From positions 1-46,588 of the IMG/VR virus record IMGVR_UViG_3300009502_000077: a stretch of DNA of 46,588 nucleotides; one strand, written 5' to 3'. The first letter of the stretch is position 1, and every line of letters starts with the position of its first letter. Source of the stretch: a virus. The position numbers and the translations under genes are program-made. Below, piece after piece: positions 32,273 to 42,040 of the stretch. A model generated the notes under the pieces. That model had not been told where the DNA came from. It did no database searches and saw nothing but the letters and a program-made list of their open reading frames with translations.

Positions 32273-32746
32273 ATGGCAGCAATGTTTGAGTATTCAGAAT
32301 CAAATACTGTTAGTGAAACACCTACTGACGGTATAGCAAACTTAAACTTTGGAAGTAACGACTCTCCAGATTTAAGTCCCTCGACGTATCCAATTGTGGT
32401 TACAGAATCATCGTTTGAAAAGTATATTAGGGCTAAGTTTAGTAGTACCTTTACTGAAATCTCTAATATGAAATTCTGGATGTCAGCTGGAGTATTGGTT
32501 GCTGGTGAAACAATTAAGGCAGCTGAAAATGTTGCTTTTGTTACACCTTCAGCTACAACTAATGCTGATTCAGCGGTCCCTATTACCGAAGGTGCAGCAT
32601 TAGTAATTCAAGCAGCTGGCGGTGGTAGTACTATTGTAGCCCCAGGGTATACCAAATATATCAGGTTACAGTTAGATACCACAGGTTCTACTCCCTCTGG
32701 AGCAGTAAATCAGAAGACCTTCACGTTTCAATACGACGAGGTATAA
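32273..32746 (+). CDS. Hypothetical tail protein
   Basis: The 157-residue protein follows AAGGAGGTAG. It is Thr/Ser/Ala/Gly-rich and beta-rich with a PSTYPIVVTESSFEKYIRAKFSSTFTEISNMKFW segment near residues 38-70 and a C-terminal QKTFTFQYDEV. This composition suggests a small jelly-roll-like tail-tip or fibre-attachment protein. No family is recognised. Confidence 0.5.
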   Translation: MAAMFEYSESNTVSETPTDGIANLNFGSNDSPDLSPSTYPIVVTESSFEKYIRAKFSSTFTEISNMKFWMSAGVLVAGETIKAAENVAFVTPSATTNADSAVPITEGAALVIQAAGGGSTIVAPGYTKYIRLQLDTTGSTPSGAVNQKTFTFQYDEV

Positions 32747-32755
32747 GGAGGACAT

Positions 32756-33214
32756 ATGTCTAATACAATAGACTTCGCTTTGGGGGCTGACAATAAAATG
32801 AAAGCCCTTTCGTTCTACTGGACCGCCATATTCAAGGATGGTTCGTTCATTACTCAGTTTGACCCCCATACCAATAAGGAAAATCTATTTCAGTTAGTAA
32901 AAGATAGGTTCAGTGACCTAGATTGCTTTATTCTCAAGCATTTTGAAAATAATCTGCAATTCAAAGTTGACCTATCTAAAGGGACAACCTCTTGTGGAAG
33001 CCAGGAAATAGAGCCTAATAGAAGTCTTGAAAAAGAAAATATCAGGTTAATCTATTTTAGGAGGATTAAAAACCAGATAGGTTCCCTTGACTGGTTAGTT
33101 AAATCAGTAGATATCAAACATCATTTAGGGTTCCAGTTCAATAATGCTGGTACCAATAGACAGATAGTTTTAATCATAGATAGTGAAGGTAACTGGACAA
33201 CAGAATATAAATAA
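32756..33214 (+). CDS. Hypothetical tail protein (152 aa)
   Basis: The 152-residue protein begins with MSNTIDFALG after AAGGAGG and has a mixture of charged helices and strands (LVKDRFSDLDCFILKHFENN, LIYFRRIKNQIGSLDWLV). It ends with VLIIDSEGNWTTEYK and overlaps the adhesin gene by TAATG. No domain is recognised. It directly precedes the very large tail-tip gene and may be a tip-assembly partner. Confidence 0.5.
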   Translation: MSNTIDFALGADNKMKALSFYWTAIFKDGSFITQFDPHTNKENLFQLVKDRFSDLDCFILKHFENNLQFKVDLSKGTTSCGSQEIEPNRSLEKENIRLIYFRRIKNQIGSLDWLVKSVDIKHHLGFQFNNAGTNRQIVLIIDSEGNWTTEYK

Positions 33215-36200
33215 TGGCTAAAAAGACTTTAAAATTTCTATGTCACTGTGATGGAGTTAATAATGGCTCTGTCTTCATTGATGAACTTGGGCATCCTGCT
33301 TATGTAGTAGGCAGTCCTGTTACTAAAACTGCTATTAAGAAGTTTGGTACTGCTTCTATACACTTTCCTGGTGGTAGTTATATAAACTTTGGTAATTATG
33401 ATAGTTTTAATTTAGGAGCAAATAGTTTTAAATTAACATTCTGGTTATATATTGTTGGAAGTTCTTCTGGGCAATCTATAATTTCTCGTAGACCTTCTGG
33501 AGTAGCTCGTGGGTGGTGTGTATATGTAGGTGATGCCAATAAACTTTGGCTTGCTGGTAACTTTGGTGGTGGATGGTATAACCCATTTTTGGCAAGTGCC
33601 AATGCTTTTACTCCAGATACTTTACACTATGTTGAAATAGGTAGACAGGGTGATAATTGGGTAATGTCCATAGATGGTCATATAGAAGCTACTGCTACTC
33701 TTGCTGGTGTAGCTGATGATGACCCTTCTGGGTTTACTTTAGGTTCTTCTTCTCAAAGTGGAGAAGGTACTTTAAATGATGGATACTTAGATGAAGTATC
33801 TTTAGAGGTTGGTGATTTCCCTCACTTTGAAGATTTTACTCCCCCAGATAGACCGTTTGTCTTAGATGCTTATGCTTCTCAGTATCCCCTTATGCAAACT
33901 GGAGATTATGTTAAAGCTACCACTACTTATGCTCATCCTGCTTTTGAACCGTATTTTATTACAGACCCTCTCAAATCTTTAGTTGGTTCAGCAGATGCTT
34001 CTGTAACTTGGTATGCTGCTGGTGGTACAGTAACTAACCAGAGGTTCCATATAGATTTAGGTACAGCTAAGATAATTAAGCGTATACATTATGAGAACTT
34101 CCACCACTTTGGTGGTAACTTAGATTCAGGTATACAGAACTTTACCCTATGGGGTTCTAATGATGCAAGTGCTTTTTCTGATTTAACCTATGGTGATGAT
34201 ACCAACTGGACACAAATCCCTACCAATAGACCTGCTTTTGAACAACACGTAGCTTTTGATATACCAGACCCTAAGTATATTACTGCTCAAAATAATGTAG
34301 CTTATCGTTACTACGCTTTCAAGTTTGCGGATACTTGGGGAAATGCTACCCTAATGGGATTCAGGAGATTAGTGTTGCAGTCCTTAGCTCCTGATTATGA
34401 ACCTCTATATCCTCCAGTTATAGATGCGTCTTCTGTAATTGCTGCTTCAACTTATAGTGCTTATTACCCATACACAGCAGTAGACCCAGCTACTTCTCTT
34501 ATCGGAGGTTGGGCTGGATGGATTTCTGATTTAGCTACTAATACTAATCAGCGTTTCCATATTGATTTAGGTAGTGCTCAGATAGCAAAGAGAATCTATT
34601 ATGAAAATGCTCACCAGTATGCAATTGATTCAAATGTTGGTGTAAAGAACTTTACAGTTTGGGGTTCTAATAATGCTGGAGCTTTTGCTGAACTTACCTA
34701 TGGTATAGATACAAACTGGACTCAGATTCCTACTGATGTATCTGAATTTGCTGAACACGTAGCAGCAGACGTTCCTGACCCTCACTATGTTCTCCTTACA
34801 AATGCAGTTGCTTACCGTTATTATGCTATAAAGATTGCCGATAACTGGGGTGCAGCCTATATGGGTATTAGACATATAGAGATACAGACTATAGAAAATC
34901 CTAGTCTCTCCCAATATCCTCCAGCTCAGACTGGAACTTATGTTAAAGCTACCAATTCTGCTTATGCCTATGGTGGTAATCCTGAATATGCCACTGACCC
35001 TACTAAGCCTCTGACTGGTAGTCAGGTAGGTAATGGATGGTCAGCTTATCCTGATTCAGTCAATATGAGGTTCCATATAGACCTAGGCGAAGCTAAAATA
35101 ATAGATAGGTTCTACTATGAGAATATGCACATTTCAGGAACTACCCTTGAAGGTGCTAAGAACTTTACTCTATGGGGTACTAACAATCCTAACAGATTTA
35201 ATGATTTAGTTTATGATAATGATAGACCAAATGTTTTTGTAGGTGGTACTCCCTATGATGATGACACTCACTATGACCCTACTTTCCAACCGCCCAAAGC
35301 AGTAGACGGTAATACTGGAACAAGATGGTCAAATGGTGGTAGCGGTCCTAGACCTCACTGGTGGGCATATGACTTAGGTGTTGGTAATGAAAAAACAGTT
35401 ACTGAAGTAAGGATTTGGGGTAATCCAGGAGATATAGCTACTTGGCAAATCCAAGGTTCAAATGATAATTTTTCTACGTTTGATATCCTCTATGATAGTA
35501 CTGAGTATATTCCTGCTGGTATGTGGACTAATTATAAGTTCCCCAATACAACTGCTTACAGGTATTATAGATTTTATGTAAACGAACCTCCTGTTTCCAA
35601 TTATTGTTCTATCTATGAGATTCAAGCATTTGAAGATGGATGGGTTCAGTTAACTACCAATGAGACTGCTTTTAATCAGCACGTTCCTTATGATGTAGAA
35701 GACCCTAATTTTATCCTGGTAGAGGTTCCTGAGCCTTTTAGGTATTATGCTTTAAAAATAGCTGACTGCTATCCTAACTATATATCTTTCAGAAGGATAG
35801 AATTGCAGAGTTCTAGCTCTATCCCATTCGTTACTATACAAGAGGACATATTATCAGATGCTAAAATAAAGTACTTTAATGTTCAGCAGGACATACTGTC
35901 AGATACAACTATAGTTAATGATAGAGTCCAAGAAGACATCCTGTCTGATGCTAAGATAAAAAAACTTAATGTACAGCAGGATATTAATTCTGATACCAAG
36001 ATTAAGGTATTAGGTGTTCAGCAGCCCATACTTTCAGATGCTACTGTAGTTATTCAGCATCAGGTAGATATATTTTCTGATGCTAAGATTAAGAAGCTTG
36101 GTGTACAGCAACTTATATTCTCTAATACCAAGATTAAGGTTACTGGTAGGCAAGGTAATATATTCTCAGATGCTAGAGCTGTTAAGTATTACCCTCAATA

Positions 36201-38853
36201 TCCTCCTGTTCAAAATCTTACTTATGTTCAGGCTACTACGTATTTCCCTGGATATTCTCCTTATGACACTACTAATCCTGCTAATTCGCTTGTAGGACCT
36301 GAGAATGGTAATCAATGGTATAGCGATTCCCCTAATAATACTGACCAGAGATTTCATATAGACCTTGGTTCAGCTAAGGTTATTCTTAGGTTATACTATG
36401 AGAATGCCCATAACTCAGGTGGAGATACCACTTACGGAGTTAGAAATTTTACTATCTGGGGTTCTAATGACCCTAATGCTTTTGCTGATTTAGTTTATAA
36501 CCACGATACTGGATGGACTCAACTTACAACAGATAAGACAGAGTTAGATGAGCACGTAGCTTCGGATGTTCCTGACCCCAAGTATATAAAGATATTCAAT
36601 GATAATGCTTATAGGTACTATGCCTTTAAGTTCGCTGATAACTGGGGTGCTAGTCTTACTATGGCTGTTAGGAGGTTAGTATTAGAGACTGATTCCCAAA
36701 TTCAGAATATCTTTTCAGATGCTAAAATTAAAGTTTTAAATAGACAACAACCTATAGATTCAAATGCTAAGGTAGTAACTAGACATCAAGGTGATATATT
36801 TTCTGATACCAGGATAAAGGTACCAGCTACTCGTAAGTATATACTGTCAGATACCAGGATTAAGCTGTTTAGTAAAGTATTTTATGGATGTGCCAGTCTA
36901 ATCAAAAATTCTGTTCAGACCTTTTATGGTAGGACTACTGTTGTTCAAGTAACGTCTACTGTTCCAACGGGGCTAAAAGCCAGGGATTTAGTCAAGGGTG
37001 ACTCAATTTTACTTGCTTGGAATGCTGATGCTAACTATGGCTACAATGTTTATCAAACTAATCCAGGACCTAGAACAAAAGTAAATACTTATCCGATTAT
37101 AGGTGTTAATGAATATCAAGTAGGTAATCTAACTACTGGGACTGCTTATTCCTTTATTGTAGTAGGTGTAAATGGTATTGGAGATGAAAGTGCTGATAGT
37201 AATACTGCAACTGCCACTCCTACATTTCCTAACTATTCAGGGTTAGCTAGTAGGTTCCAAAACTATACCTATTCAGTTAAAATAAATAATGTAGTAAGAA
37301 AAGACGCTTTTCTTAGCACAGTTGAGCTTGGTTATGGAACTTCGCCAGCAGTAGCTAGGTTTATGATTTCAGCTGACCCTGCAACACCAGGATTGCCTGT
37401 AAATAACAATGCGGTAGAAGTGATAGTGAATAACCGTAGTATATTCAAAGGCACAATTAAAAACATAGAAAAGAGTATTAGTTCTAGCGGTATGGCGGTA
37501 ACATATATTGCTTACAGCAGAGCTTTAAGTTATATGCAGGAGAGCGTGTCTTGGGATTATGTATTGCAGTATAGAAAGCTTTATAATCTTGATGTAGCTG
37601 ACCAGACTTACCTGCAAGCACAAGAAACAATAGCTAACTTTCTTGGTAATTATCGTATCTATTACAATATGAATACTGATGTAATAGAACAGTATAAACT
37701 TGGAACTGGATTTTGGAATAGAACAGTTACCATAGGTAAGAATGTGATTGATTGGAATATTACCTATGATACTACTAGTCAAGTCAATAAAATTACAGTT
37801 AGAGGTGACAGGCAAAAATATACTACTGCCTGGAAAGATGTAGTTTGGAAGTATAGATATGCCTGGACTTCCTATGACCACGGGCGTTTAGTAGCTTGGC
37901 AAGGGTTTTGGTATTTTGAGATAGATGCTTTTAACATAGGTGATGTTCAAGTTGAGGCTTTACAAAGTTTAGGTCCACCTACTTTTGAGTTTGACCCTGA
38001 ATTATCAGCTGTTCCAGCAGATTTAGGAAAAACACACTGGGATGATGATACTATAGATTCAAAGCAAAAGGTTATTAGTTACCGTAATCCTGTAGAAGAA
38101 TGGCAAAGTTTAGGAGTCAAAATTGATTATGTTTATCAACGTATAGGTAATGAAGATGTTCCAGTTAAAGCAATAGTAACAAAAACTTCATTCCCAAAAG
38201 TATTAAGAGCACATATTCAATCGGTTGGGACTGCAGTAAGACCTGGGAGAATTCCTGCTGAAGATGTACGTTGGTATATGGGTATGATTCAGTTACAAGA
38301 TTATGAATATGATGCTTCTAATAGAGTCTCATATTCTTATAGTATAGAAACACCTGCAACTACTCCTGTTGGTATGGGTACACCATCAAGGACTGTAACT
38401 GATACTCAGTATAAGCCTTTTAATGATAAACTAAATAATGAAGATGATACTGCTTATGTCTATTCCAAAATGGCTGAAAGAGCTCTTGGTGAATTGGAAA
38501 AAGTAAATAGACCAGTAGTTAGTGGTAGGATACAGATACTTGGAGATGAGACTTTTGACCTTAAAACATTAGTAGATGTAGAGGGACAAAAATTAGATGT
38601 AATTAGAGTAGTGCATAATTTTGGTAGTGGGTTTACCACAGATATAGAGTTGACTAATGAAAGGTTTAGGGTGAATATACCACCCTACCAAGAGATGCGT
38701 AGGTCTATTGCCTACCAAAGACAGATAACTGGTACTCAGGTATTGCTTGATGCCTATGCAAGAAAACAACAACAAATGATTGATACAAGATATACAGAGC
38801 AACAAAAATCGGGTTATATTCCGCCTAACCCGTATTCTGTTTATGGAGACTAA
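33214..38853 (+). CDS. Giant tail-tip protein: LamG-like, discoidin-like repeats, 15-aa repeats, FN3 and hub domain
   Basis: The 1879-residue protein appears to combine adhesion with a baseplate hub. Residues ~1-205 have a LamG/ConA-like lectin pattern (SFKLTFWLYIVG, LDEVSLEVGDF). Four F5/8-type C-like repeats follow near 220-395, 396-570, 572-865 and 991-1163, each with QRFHIDLG, (F/V)(T/K)(I/L/V)WGSN and (V/D)PDP(K/H)Y blocks; the third holds an extra inserted domain (~670-808). Repeats of 15 residues with (I/L)xSDxxIK lie at ~879-994 and ~1166-1222, and an FN3-like domain at ~1249-1335. From ~1350 on the sequence resembles tail-hub proteins (VEVIVNNRSIFKGTIKN, VNKITVRGDRQ). No enzymatic residues are obvious. 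Confidence 0.72.
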   Translation: MAKKTLKFLCHCDGVNNGSVFIDELGHPAYVVGSPVTKTAIKKFGTASIHFPGGSYINFGNYDSFNLGANSFKLTFWLYIVGSSSGQSIISRRPSGVARGWCVYVGDANKLWLAGNFGGGWYNPFLASANAFTPDTLHYVEIGRQGDNWVMSIDGHIEATATLAGVADDDPSGFTLGSSSQSGEGTLNDGYLDEVSLEVGDFPHFEDFTPPDRPFVLDAYASQYPLMQTGDYVKATTTYAHPAFEPYFITDPLKSLVGSADASVTWYAAGGTVTNQRFHIDLGTAKIIKRIHYENFHHFGGNLDSGIQNFTLWGSNDASAFSDLTYGDDTNWTQIPTNRPAFEQHVAFDIPDPKYITAQNNVAYRYYAFKFADTWGNATLMGFRRLVLQSLAPDYEPLYPPVIDASSVIAASTYSAYYPYTAVDPATSLIGGWAGWISDLATNTNQRFHIDLGSAQIAKRIYYENAHQYAIDSNVGVKNFTVWGSNNAGAFAELTYGIDTNWTQIPTDVSEFAEHVAADVPDPHYVLLTNAVAYRYYAIKIADNWGAAYMGIRHIEIQTIENPSLSQYPPAQTGTYVKATNSAYAYGGNPEYATDPTKPLTGSQVGNGWSAYPDSVNMRFHIDLGEAKIIDRFYYENMHISGTTLEGAKNFTLWGTNNPNRFNDLVYDNDRPNVFVGGTPYDDDTHYDPTFQPPKAVDGNTGTRWSNGGSGPRPHWWAYDLGVGNEKTVTEVRIWGNPGDIATWQIQGSNDNFSTFDILYDSTEYIPAGMWTNYKFPNTTAYRYYRFYVNEPPVSNYCSIYEIQAFEDGWVQLTTNETAFNQHVPYDVEDPNFILVEVPEPFRYYALKIADCYPNYISFRRIELQSSSSIPFVTIQEDILSDAKIKYFNVQQDILSDTTIVNDRVQEDILSDAKIKKLNVQQDINSDTKIKVLGVQQPILSDATVVIQHQVDIFSDAKIKKLGVQQLIFSNTKIKVTGRQGNIFSDARAVKYYPQYPPVQNLTYVQATTYFPGYSPYDTTNPANSLVGPENGNQWYSDSPNNTDQRFHIDLGSAKVILRLYYENAHNSGGDTTYGVRNFTIWGSNDPNAFADLVYNHDTGWTQLTTDKTELDEHVASDVPDPKYIKIFNDNAYRYYAFKFADNWGASLTMAVRRLVLETDSQIQNIFSDAKIKVLNRQQPIDSNAKVVTRHQGDIFSDTRIKVPATRKYILSDTRIKLFSKVFYGCASLIKNSVQTFYGRTTVVQVTSTVPTGLKARDLVKGDSILLAWNADANYGYNVYQTNPGPRTKVNTYPIIGVNEYQVGNLTTGTAYSFIVVGVNGIGDESADSNTATATPTFPNYSGLASRFQNYTYSVKINNVVRKDAFLSTVELGYGTSPAVARFMISADPATPGLPVNNNAVEVIVNNRSIFKGTIKNIEKSISSSGMAVTYIAYSRALSYMQESVSWDYVLQYRKLYNLDVADQTYLQAQETIANFLGNYRIYYNMNTDVIEQYKLGTGFWNRTVTIGKNVIDWNITYDTTSQVNKITVRGDRQKYTTAWKDVVWKYRYAWTSYDHGRLVAWQGFWYFEIDAFNIGDVQVEALQSLGPPTFEFDPELSAVPADLGKTHWDDDTIDSKQKVISYRNPVEEWQSLGVKIDYVYQRIGNEDVPVKAIVTKTSFPKVLRAHIQSVGTAVRPGRIPAEDVRWYMGMIQLQDYEYDASNRVSYSYSIETPATTPVGMGTPSRTVTDTQYKPFNDKLNNEDDTAYVYSKMAERALGELEKVNRPVVSGRIQILGDETFDLKTLVDVEGQKLDVIRVVHNFGSGFTTDIELTNERFRVNIPPYQEMRRSIAYQRQITGTQVLLDAYARKQQQMIDTRYTEQQKSGYIPPNPYSVYGD
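35848..36195 (+). repeat. 15-residue SDAKIK-type protein repeats, array 1
   Basis: Eight copies of a 15-residue unit, consensus I(L/F)SDAKIKxLxVQQ(D), encode residues ~879-994 of the tail-tip protein. Spacing is 15 residues with one copy of 14. The DNA copies differ in synonymous codons. Regular spacing of hydrophobic positions suggests a beta-solenoid or beta-spiral rod. Confidence 0.8.
36709..36879 (+). repeat. 15-residue SDAKIK-type protein repeats, array 2
   Basis: Four more copies of the same unit (IFSDAKIK, IDSNAKVV, IFSDTRIK, ILSDTRIK) encode residues ~1166-1222. They follow the fourth discoidin-like repeat and precede the FN3-like region. With array 1 they read as one array interrupted by a domain. 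Confidence 0.78.
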
Positions 38854-40353
38854 ATGGCAAAATGTCCCGTATGTTATACAGTCCTTAACGCAGGTACATC
38901 AGGGTGGACAGATGACCCTATCAAAACTCCACGTCATAGAATTAGTAATCTTCGGGGAACAACTTCTATAAGAGCAAAACATATTTTAGAACTACAGCAA
39001 AAGGTTAATGGATATGAGGCTGAGTTTTCTACTTATCCTGGATTCAAAGGGATAACCAATTGGACTCAAATACAAGCTAGAAAATATTCTATAAGACCAC
39101 AATATATCAATCAATTAAGGCAGGCAATTGAAGGGTTTTTAGGGTATGTAGGTTATAGTTTATCTGATTACCTGAGTCAGGATTTGAATGGTGAACCTAC
39201 AAGGGGTATATCTGGATGGACTGATGGAAATAGGTTATCAAGCAAAATAAACTCAAGAGCCATACACATTGAAGAAGTAAGACTGCCTTTCAATATCCCT
39301 GATTTGATTGTTACAGATATTACTATAACTAATCAAGGAGTTGTAGGTGGTCGTGGTGTTTATGATATTGCTTATACAGTAAAAAATGATGGATATAGGA
39401 AAGCACCTATTAATATGGGTAGGTTAGAGCTTGTTGGAAGTAGCTTTTTTGATTCTGAAATTAGAGCACTAGGACCTGTTGGCAATACTTTAGTTCCTTC
39501 ATTACCTTCAGAAGTAGTTATTCATACTACTTGGCATTATGACCCACTTGGAACACCAGTAGCTTTTCAAATGAAGGCTACTGCTGATATCAACAGTATA
39601 GTCAAGGAAATAAAAGAGTCTAACAATAGTTTGACTAAAGATTTCTTTGATAGATTACCAATAGGTACTCCAGATTTAATTGTAACTGATATTGTTGTTA
39701 ATGATTTGGGTATTATTGAAGGTAACGGAACTTATGATATTACTTATACAGTAAAAAATATTGGTGGACCTTCCATAGCTTGTAATGGTTTACTTAGAAT
39801 GGCTATTCAACCAGCCTATATCATCGTGCACGCTCAAAATCCAGAAGGGAAGGAAATTGAGGCGTGTAGTGGCGGTAGTAATAAAACAGCTGCTTATGAA
39901 AATGGTATCTATAAAGGAGTAGCTGATGGTACCACTATCTATACCATAGAAGCAGGCACTCGTTCTATTAGAGTTACTTTTAATGGTATGGAGCAGACTA
40001 AAGAAATTACTATTGGTGCAGAAGAAACTCAAGCAGTTATTTTCACTTTTGCACGAGAATCAATTTACAAGGAGGAATTATTTAATTTCTCAGATTCATT
40101 TAGTTGGTCAGCTGGTGGGCTTCTGGGTAGACGCAATGTTCCTGCTGATAATCCTTATTGGCTTATAGAAGGTTTTGTTGATGGTGGTGACCATTTCCCA
40201 TATAGCGTTAGCTTTAATCAAAATAGAACTTTTACTGTTTCTTCTTATAGTGGAAGTGGGTCGTGTACATATACTTCTTCTGACCCAGCATTTCCTGGTT
40301 CGTATGTATGGTTTGGTCGTCAAAGTTCTTTTAGCAAAATCAATTCCAGCTAA
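38854..40353 (+). CDS. Tail-tip protein with CARDB-like domains, 3' end frameshifted
   Basis: The 499-residue frame starts at an ATG after GGAGACTAA. Residues 1-~145 form a helical N-terminal region (CPVCYT..., HILELQQKVNG, RPQYINQLRQAIEG). CARDB/Ig-like repeats follow from ~149 (PDLIVTDITITNQG...YDIAYTVKNDG) and ~275 (PDLIVTDIVVNDLG...YDITYTVKNIG). After an IIVHAQNPEGKEI segment and a FNGMEQTKEI strand the chain ends abruptly at SFSKINSS. The +1 frame continues with 105 further residues ending VPYATEDV, similar to the end (VPYAPEDM) of the next gene. I infer a single-base indel near 40320-40345 in an ancestral gene 38854-40660. Confidence 0.6.
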   Translation: MAKCPVCYTVLNAGTSGWTDDPIKTPRHRISNLRGTTSIRAKHILELQQKVNGYEAEFSTYPGFKGITNWTQIQARKYSIRPQYINQLRQAIEGFLGYVGYSLSDYLSQDLNGEPTRGISGWTDGNRLSSKINSRAIHIEEVRLPFNIPDLIVTDITITNQGVVGGRGVYDIAYTVKNDGYRKAPINMGRLELVGSSFFDSEIRALGPVGNTLVPSLPSEVVIHTTWHYDPLGTPVAFQMKATADINSIVKEIKESNNSLTKDFFDRLPIGTPDLIVTDIVVNDLGIIEGNGTYDITYTVKNIGGPSIACNGLLRMAIQPAYIIVHAQNPEGKEIEACSGGSNKTAAYENGIYKGVADGTTIYTIEAGTRSIRVTFNGMEQTKEITIGAEETQAVIFTFARESIYKEELFNFSDSFSWSAGGLLGRRNVPADNPYWLIEGFVDGGDHFPYSVSFNQNRTFTVSSYSGSGSCTYTSSDPAFPGSYVWFGRQSSFSKINSS

Positions 40354-40660
40354 AACAACCTTTACTGAATGGTATTGTCAACACGTTGGTAATGGAACTG
40401 GGAAAATGGGTTGTAGACTTTGTGGTTCTACTTATATGACTACTGGTGATAGTCAGGATATACTTGAACCACTCACAAATACTGATTGGGGAGTTAACTT
40501 TGCTGCTAACAAGGCATGGATAGGTTTGGTAATTTTTATGCCTTCAGGTGGGATAATGTTTTTTGGTCCAGGTTCTACTATTACTGGAAGTTGGAGTGGT
40601 GTAATAGATGCAACTAGATTCAGAATGAGTAATGTTCCTTACGCAACAGAGGATGTATAG
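40335..40660 (+). pseudogene. Out-of-frame C-terminal continuation of the preceding CARDB protein
   Basis: This stretch reads in the +1 frame relative to 38854-40353 as AKTTFTEWYCQHVGNG... with CRLCGS, WGVNFAANKAWIGLVIF and ending VPYATEDV. It has no start codon with a ribosome binding site. Its ending matches the C-terminus of the downstream paralog (VPYAPEDM), so it is probably the lost tail of the upstream protein. A sequencing error, a real mutation or frameshifting would all explain it. Confidence 0.55.
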
Positions 40661-40677
40661 TATTAAAGGAGTATTAA

Positions 40678-41808
40678 ATGGAAGAAAAAATTTCTTCAAT
40701 ACCGCCTCTTAATTATAATGAAGAAGTAGTTATTCATACAACTTGGTATTATGACCCCAGTAGCAAACCTGTAGTTTTTGATTTAGAGGCTATAGCAGAT
40801 TATGGGAATATGATATTAGAATTAAATGAAAGCAATAATAATCTGATTAAAAGGTTTACTCTTAAAGAACCAAGGTTAACTCCTTATACTTCACATATTA
40901 TTATTCACGCCCATAACCCTGAAGGAAAAGAGATTGGTGGTATTGCTGGATTTGAAAACTTAGTTTTGGTATATGCTAATAGTATTTTAGTAGGACACGC
41001 TGATGGAACTTCAGCTATTATCGTAACTCCTGGGCATTATTTAATTGAAGCTAAGTTTAATGGTATGACTAAATCTCAGGAAGTAGATTTGGTTGGAACT
41101 GATACTGAAATAGTTTTAACATTCACGTTTCCAAGAGTAGAAGTAAAATTCGATGATGTAATTAACAGCATAGGAAATCAATCTAGTTCAGGTTCGTGTT
41201 CTGTAAGTGATTCTGCTCCGCCAACACCTTATATTGATAAGTGGGCATATGCCTATTTGGGGTTAGGAACATCTCTTGCTCTCCATATATGGGGTGGTGC
41301 ACCACCAATAGAAGTCCCCCCACGCCCACCACATACTGTAAGTGCTTCAGCTTCAGGAATTGTAGAAATGACTATTTCTAGTTCAGGAATAACATCAAAA
41401 GTTACTGGTTCTGGAACTTGTGCTGATTCTAATTCACCACCTAATCCAGACCCAGCTTATACTATCGGTATAAATGGGGATGTAGACCATTGGAATGGTA
41501 GTTATCCTGTTTATAATGGTACTACTGCAGCATTCTATAATCCAGACATTCTAACTTGGTATGTTCAAAAACCAGCAGGAGCACCGACTCCTCCAGTACG
41601 AAGAAGTGTTCTTAAAATAGATGGTTCTGAAGTACCTGGAAATCCCAACCCGTCACTTGCTACATTGCCAATACAAGCATATTCTGACGCTCCTTGTTAT
41701 TGGATTACTTGGTATGGAAGAATTATTTATAAAGATTCCGTAGGAACTCTTTTTTATTATACTGGATATAAATGCTCTTCTGTTCCCTATGCACCAGAGG
41801 ATATGTAA
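40678..41808 (+). CDS. Tail-tip protein, truncated paralog of the CARDB protein
   Basis: The 376-residue protein has AAAGGAG before its ATG. Residues 1-~65 start inside a CARDB-like repeat (EEVVIHTTWYYDPSSKP, compare SEVVIHTTWHYDPLGTP upstream), so the N-terminal half of that domain is missing. It then shares IIIHAHNPEGKEIGG, AKFNGMTKSQEV and TFTFPR with the upstream paralog and continues into its own C-terminal domain (residues ~160-376), rich in Ser, Pro, Gly, with CSVSDS, GTCADSNSPPN and a VPYAPEDM end. It looks like a partial tandem duplicate with a different receptor-facing tip. Overlap with the next gene is TAATG. Confidence 0.68.
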   Translation: MEEKISSIPPLNYNEEVVIHTTWYYDPSSKPVVFDLEAIADYGNMILELNESNNNLIKRFTLKEPRLTPYTSHIIIHAHNPEGKEIGGIAGFENLVLVYANSILVGHADGTSAIIVTPGHYLIEAKFNGMTKSQEVDLVGTDTEIVLTFTFPRVEVKFDDVINSIGNQSSSGSCSVSDSAPPTPYIDKWAYAYLGLGTSLALHIWGGAPPIEVPPRPPHTVSASASGIVEMTISSSGITSKVTGSGTCADSNSPPNPDPAYTIGINGDVDHWNGSYPVYNGTTAAFYNPDILTWYVQKPAGAPTPPVRRSVLKIDGSEVPGNPNPSLATLPIQAYSDAPCYWITWYGRIIYKDSVGTLFYYTGYKCSSVPYAPEDM

Positions 41809-41993
41809 TGAAAGAATATACTAACATAGCACACGACAATCCAAAATCAGGTGAAAGATGTGATAGGAACCTTGATAAAGAACCTTGGGGCGATGGCTTT
41901 ATGAGTATGACCTGTCTTAAATGCGGATTTGCTCAGATAATAACTATAAAAACTTTTGAAGAATGGCAGTATTGTGATATGGTAATAAAATAA
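41808..41993 (+). CDS. Small zinc-ribbon-like protein (61 aa)
   Basis: The start at 41808 overlaps the previous stop codon (TAATG); a longer frame from 41772 lies inside the upstream gene. The 61-residue product has CDRN at residue ~18, CLKCGF near 40-45 and a C-terminal C near 56, a short zinc-ribbon-like arrangement. The function is unknown. It ends two bases before the left inverted repeat that frames the next gene. Confidence 0.65.
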   Translation: MKEYTNIAHDNPKSGERCDRNLDKEPWGDGFMSMTCLKCGFAQIITIKTFEEWQYCDMVIK

Positions 41994-41998
41994 ATTTG

Positions 41999-42017
41999 TT
42001 TGGCAGACAAACAATGC
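41999..42017 (+). repeat. Left inverted repeat flanking the Q-rich secreted protein gene
   Basis: TTTGGCAGACAAACAATGC matches the reverse complement of 42693-42711 at 18 of 19 positions. The left copy also contains a local hairpin, TTGTTTG/CAAACAA around GCAGA (41996-42014). It lies 24 bases before the ATG of the secreted protein gene. Confidence 0.75.
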
Positions 42018-42040
42018 TACAAAATAAGGAGACACTTAAG

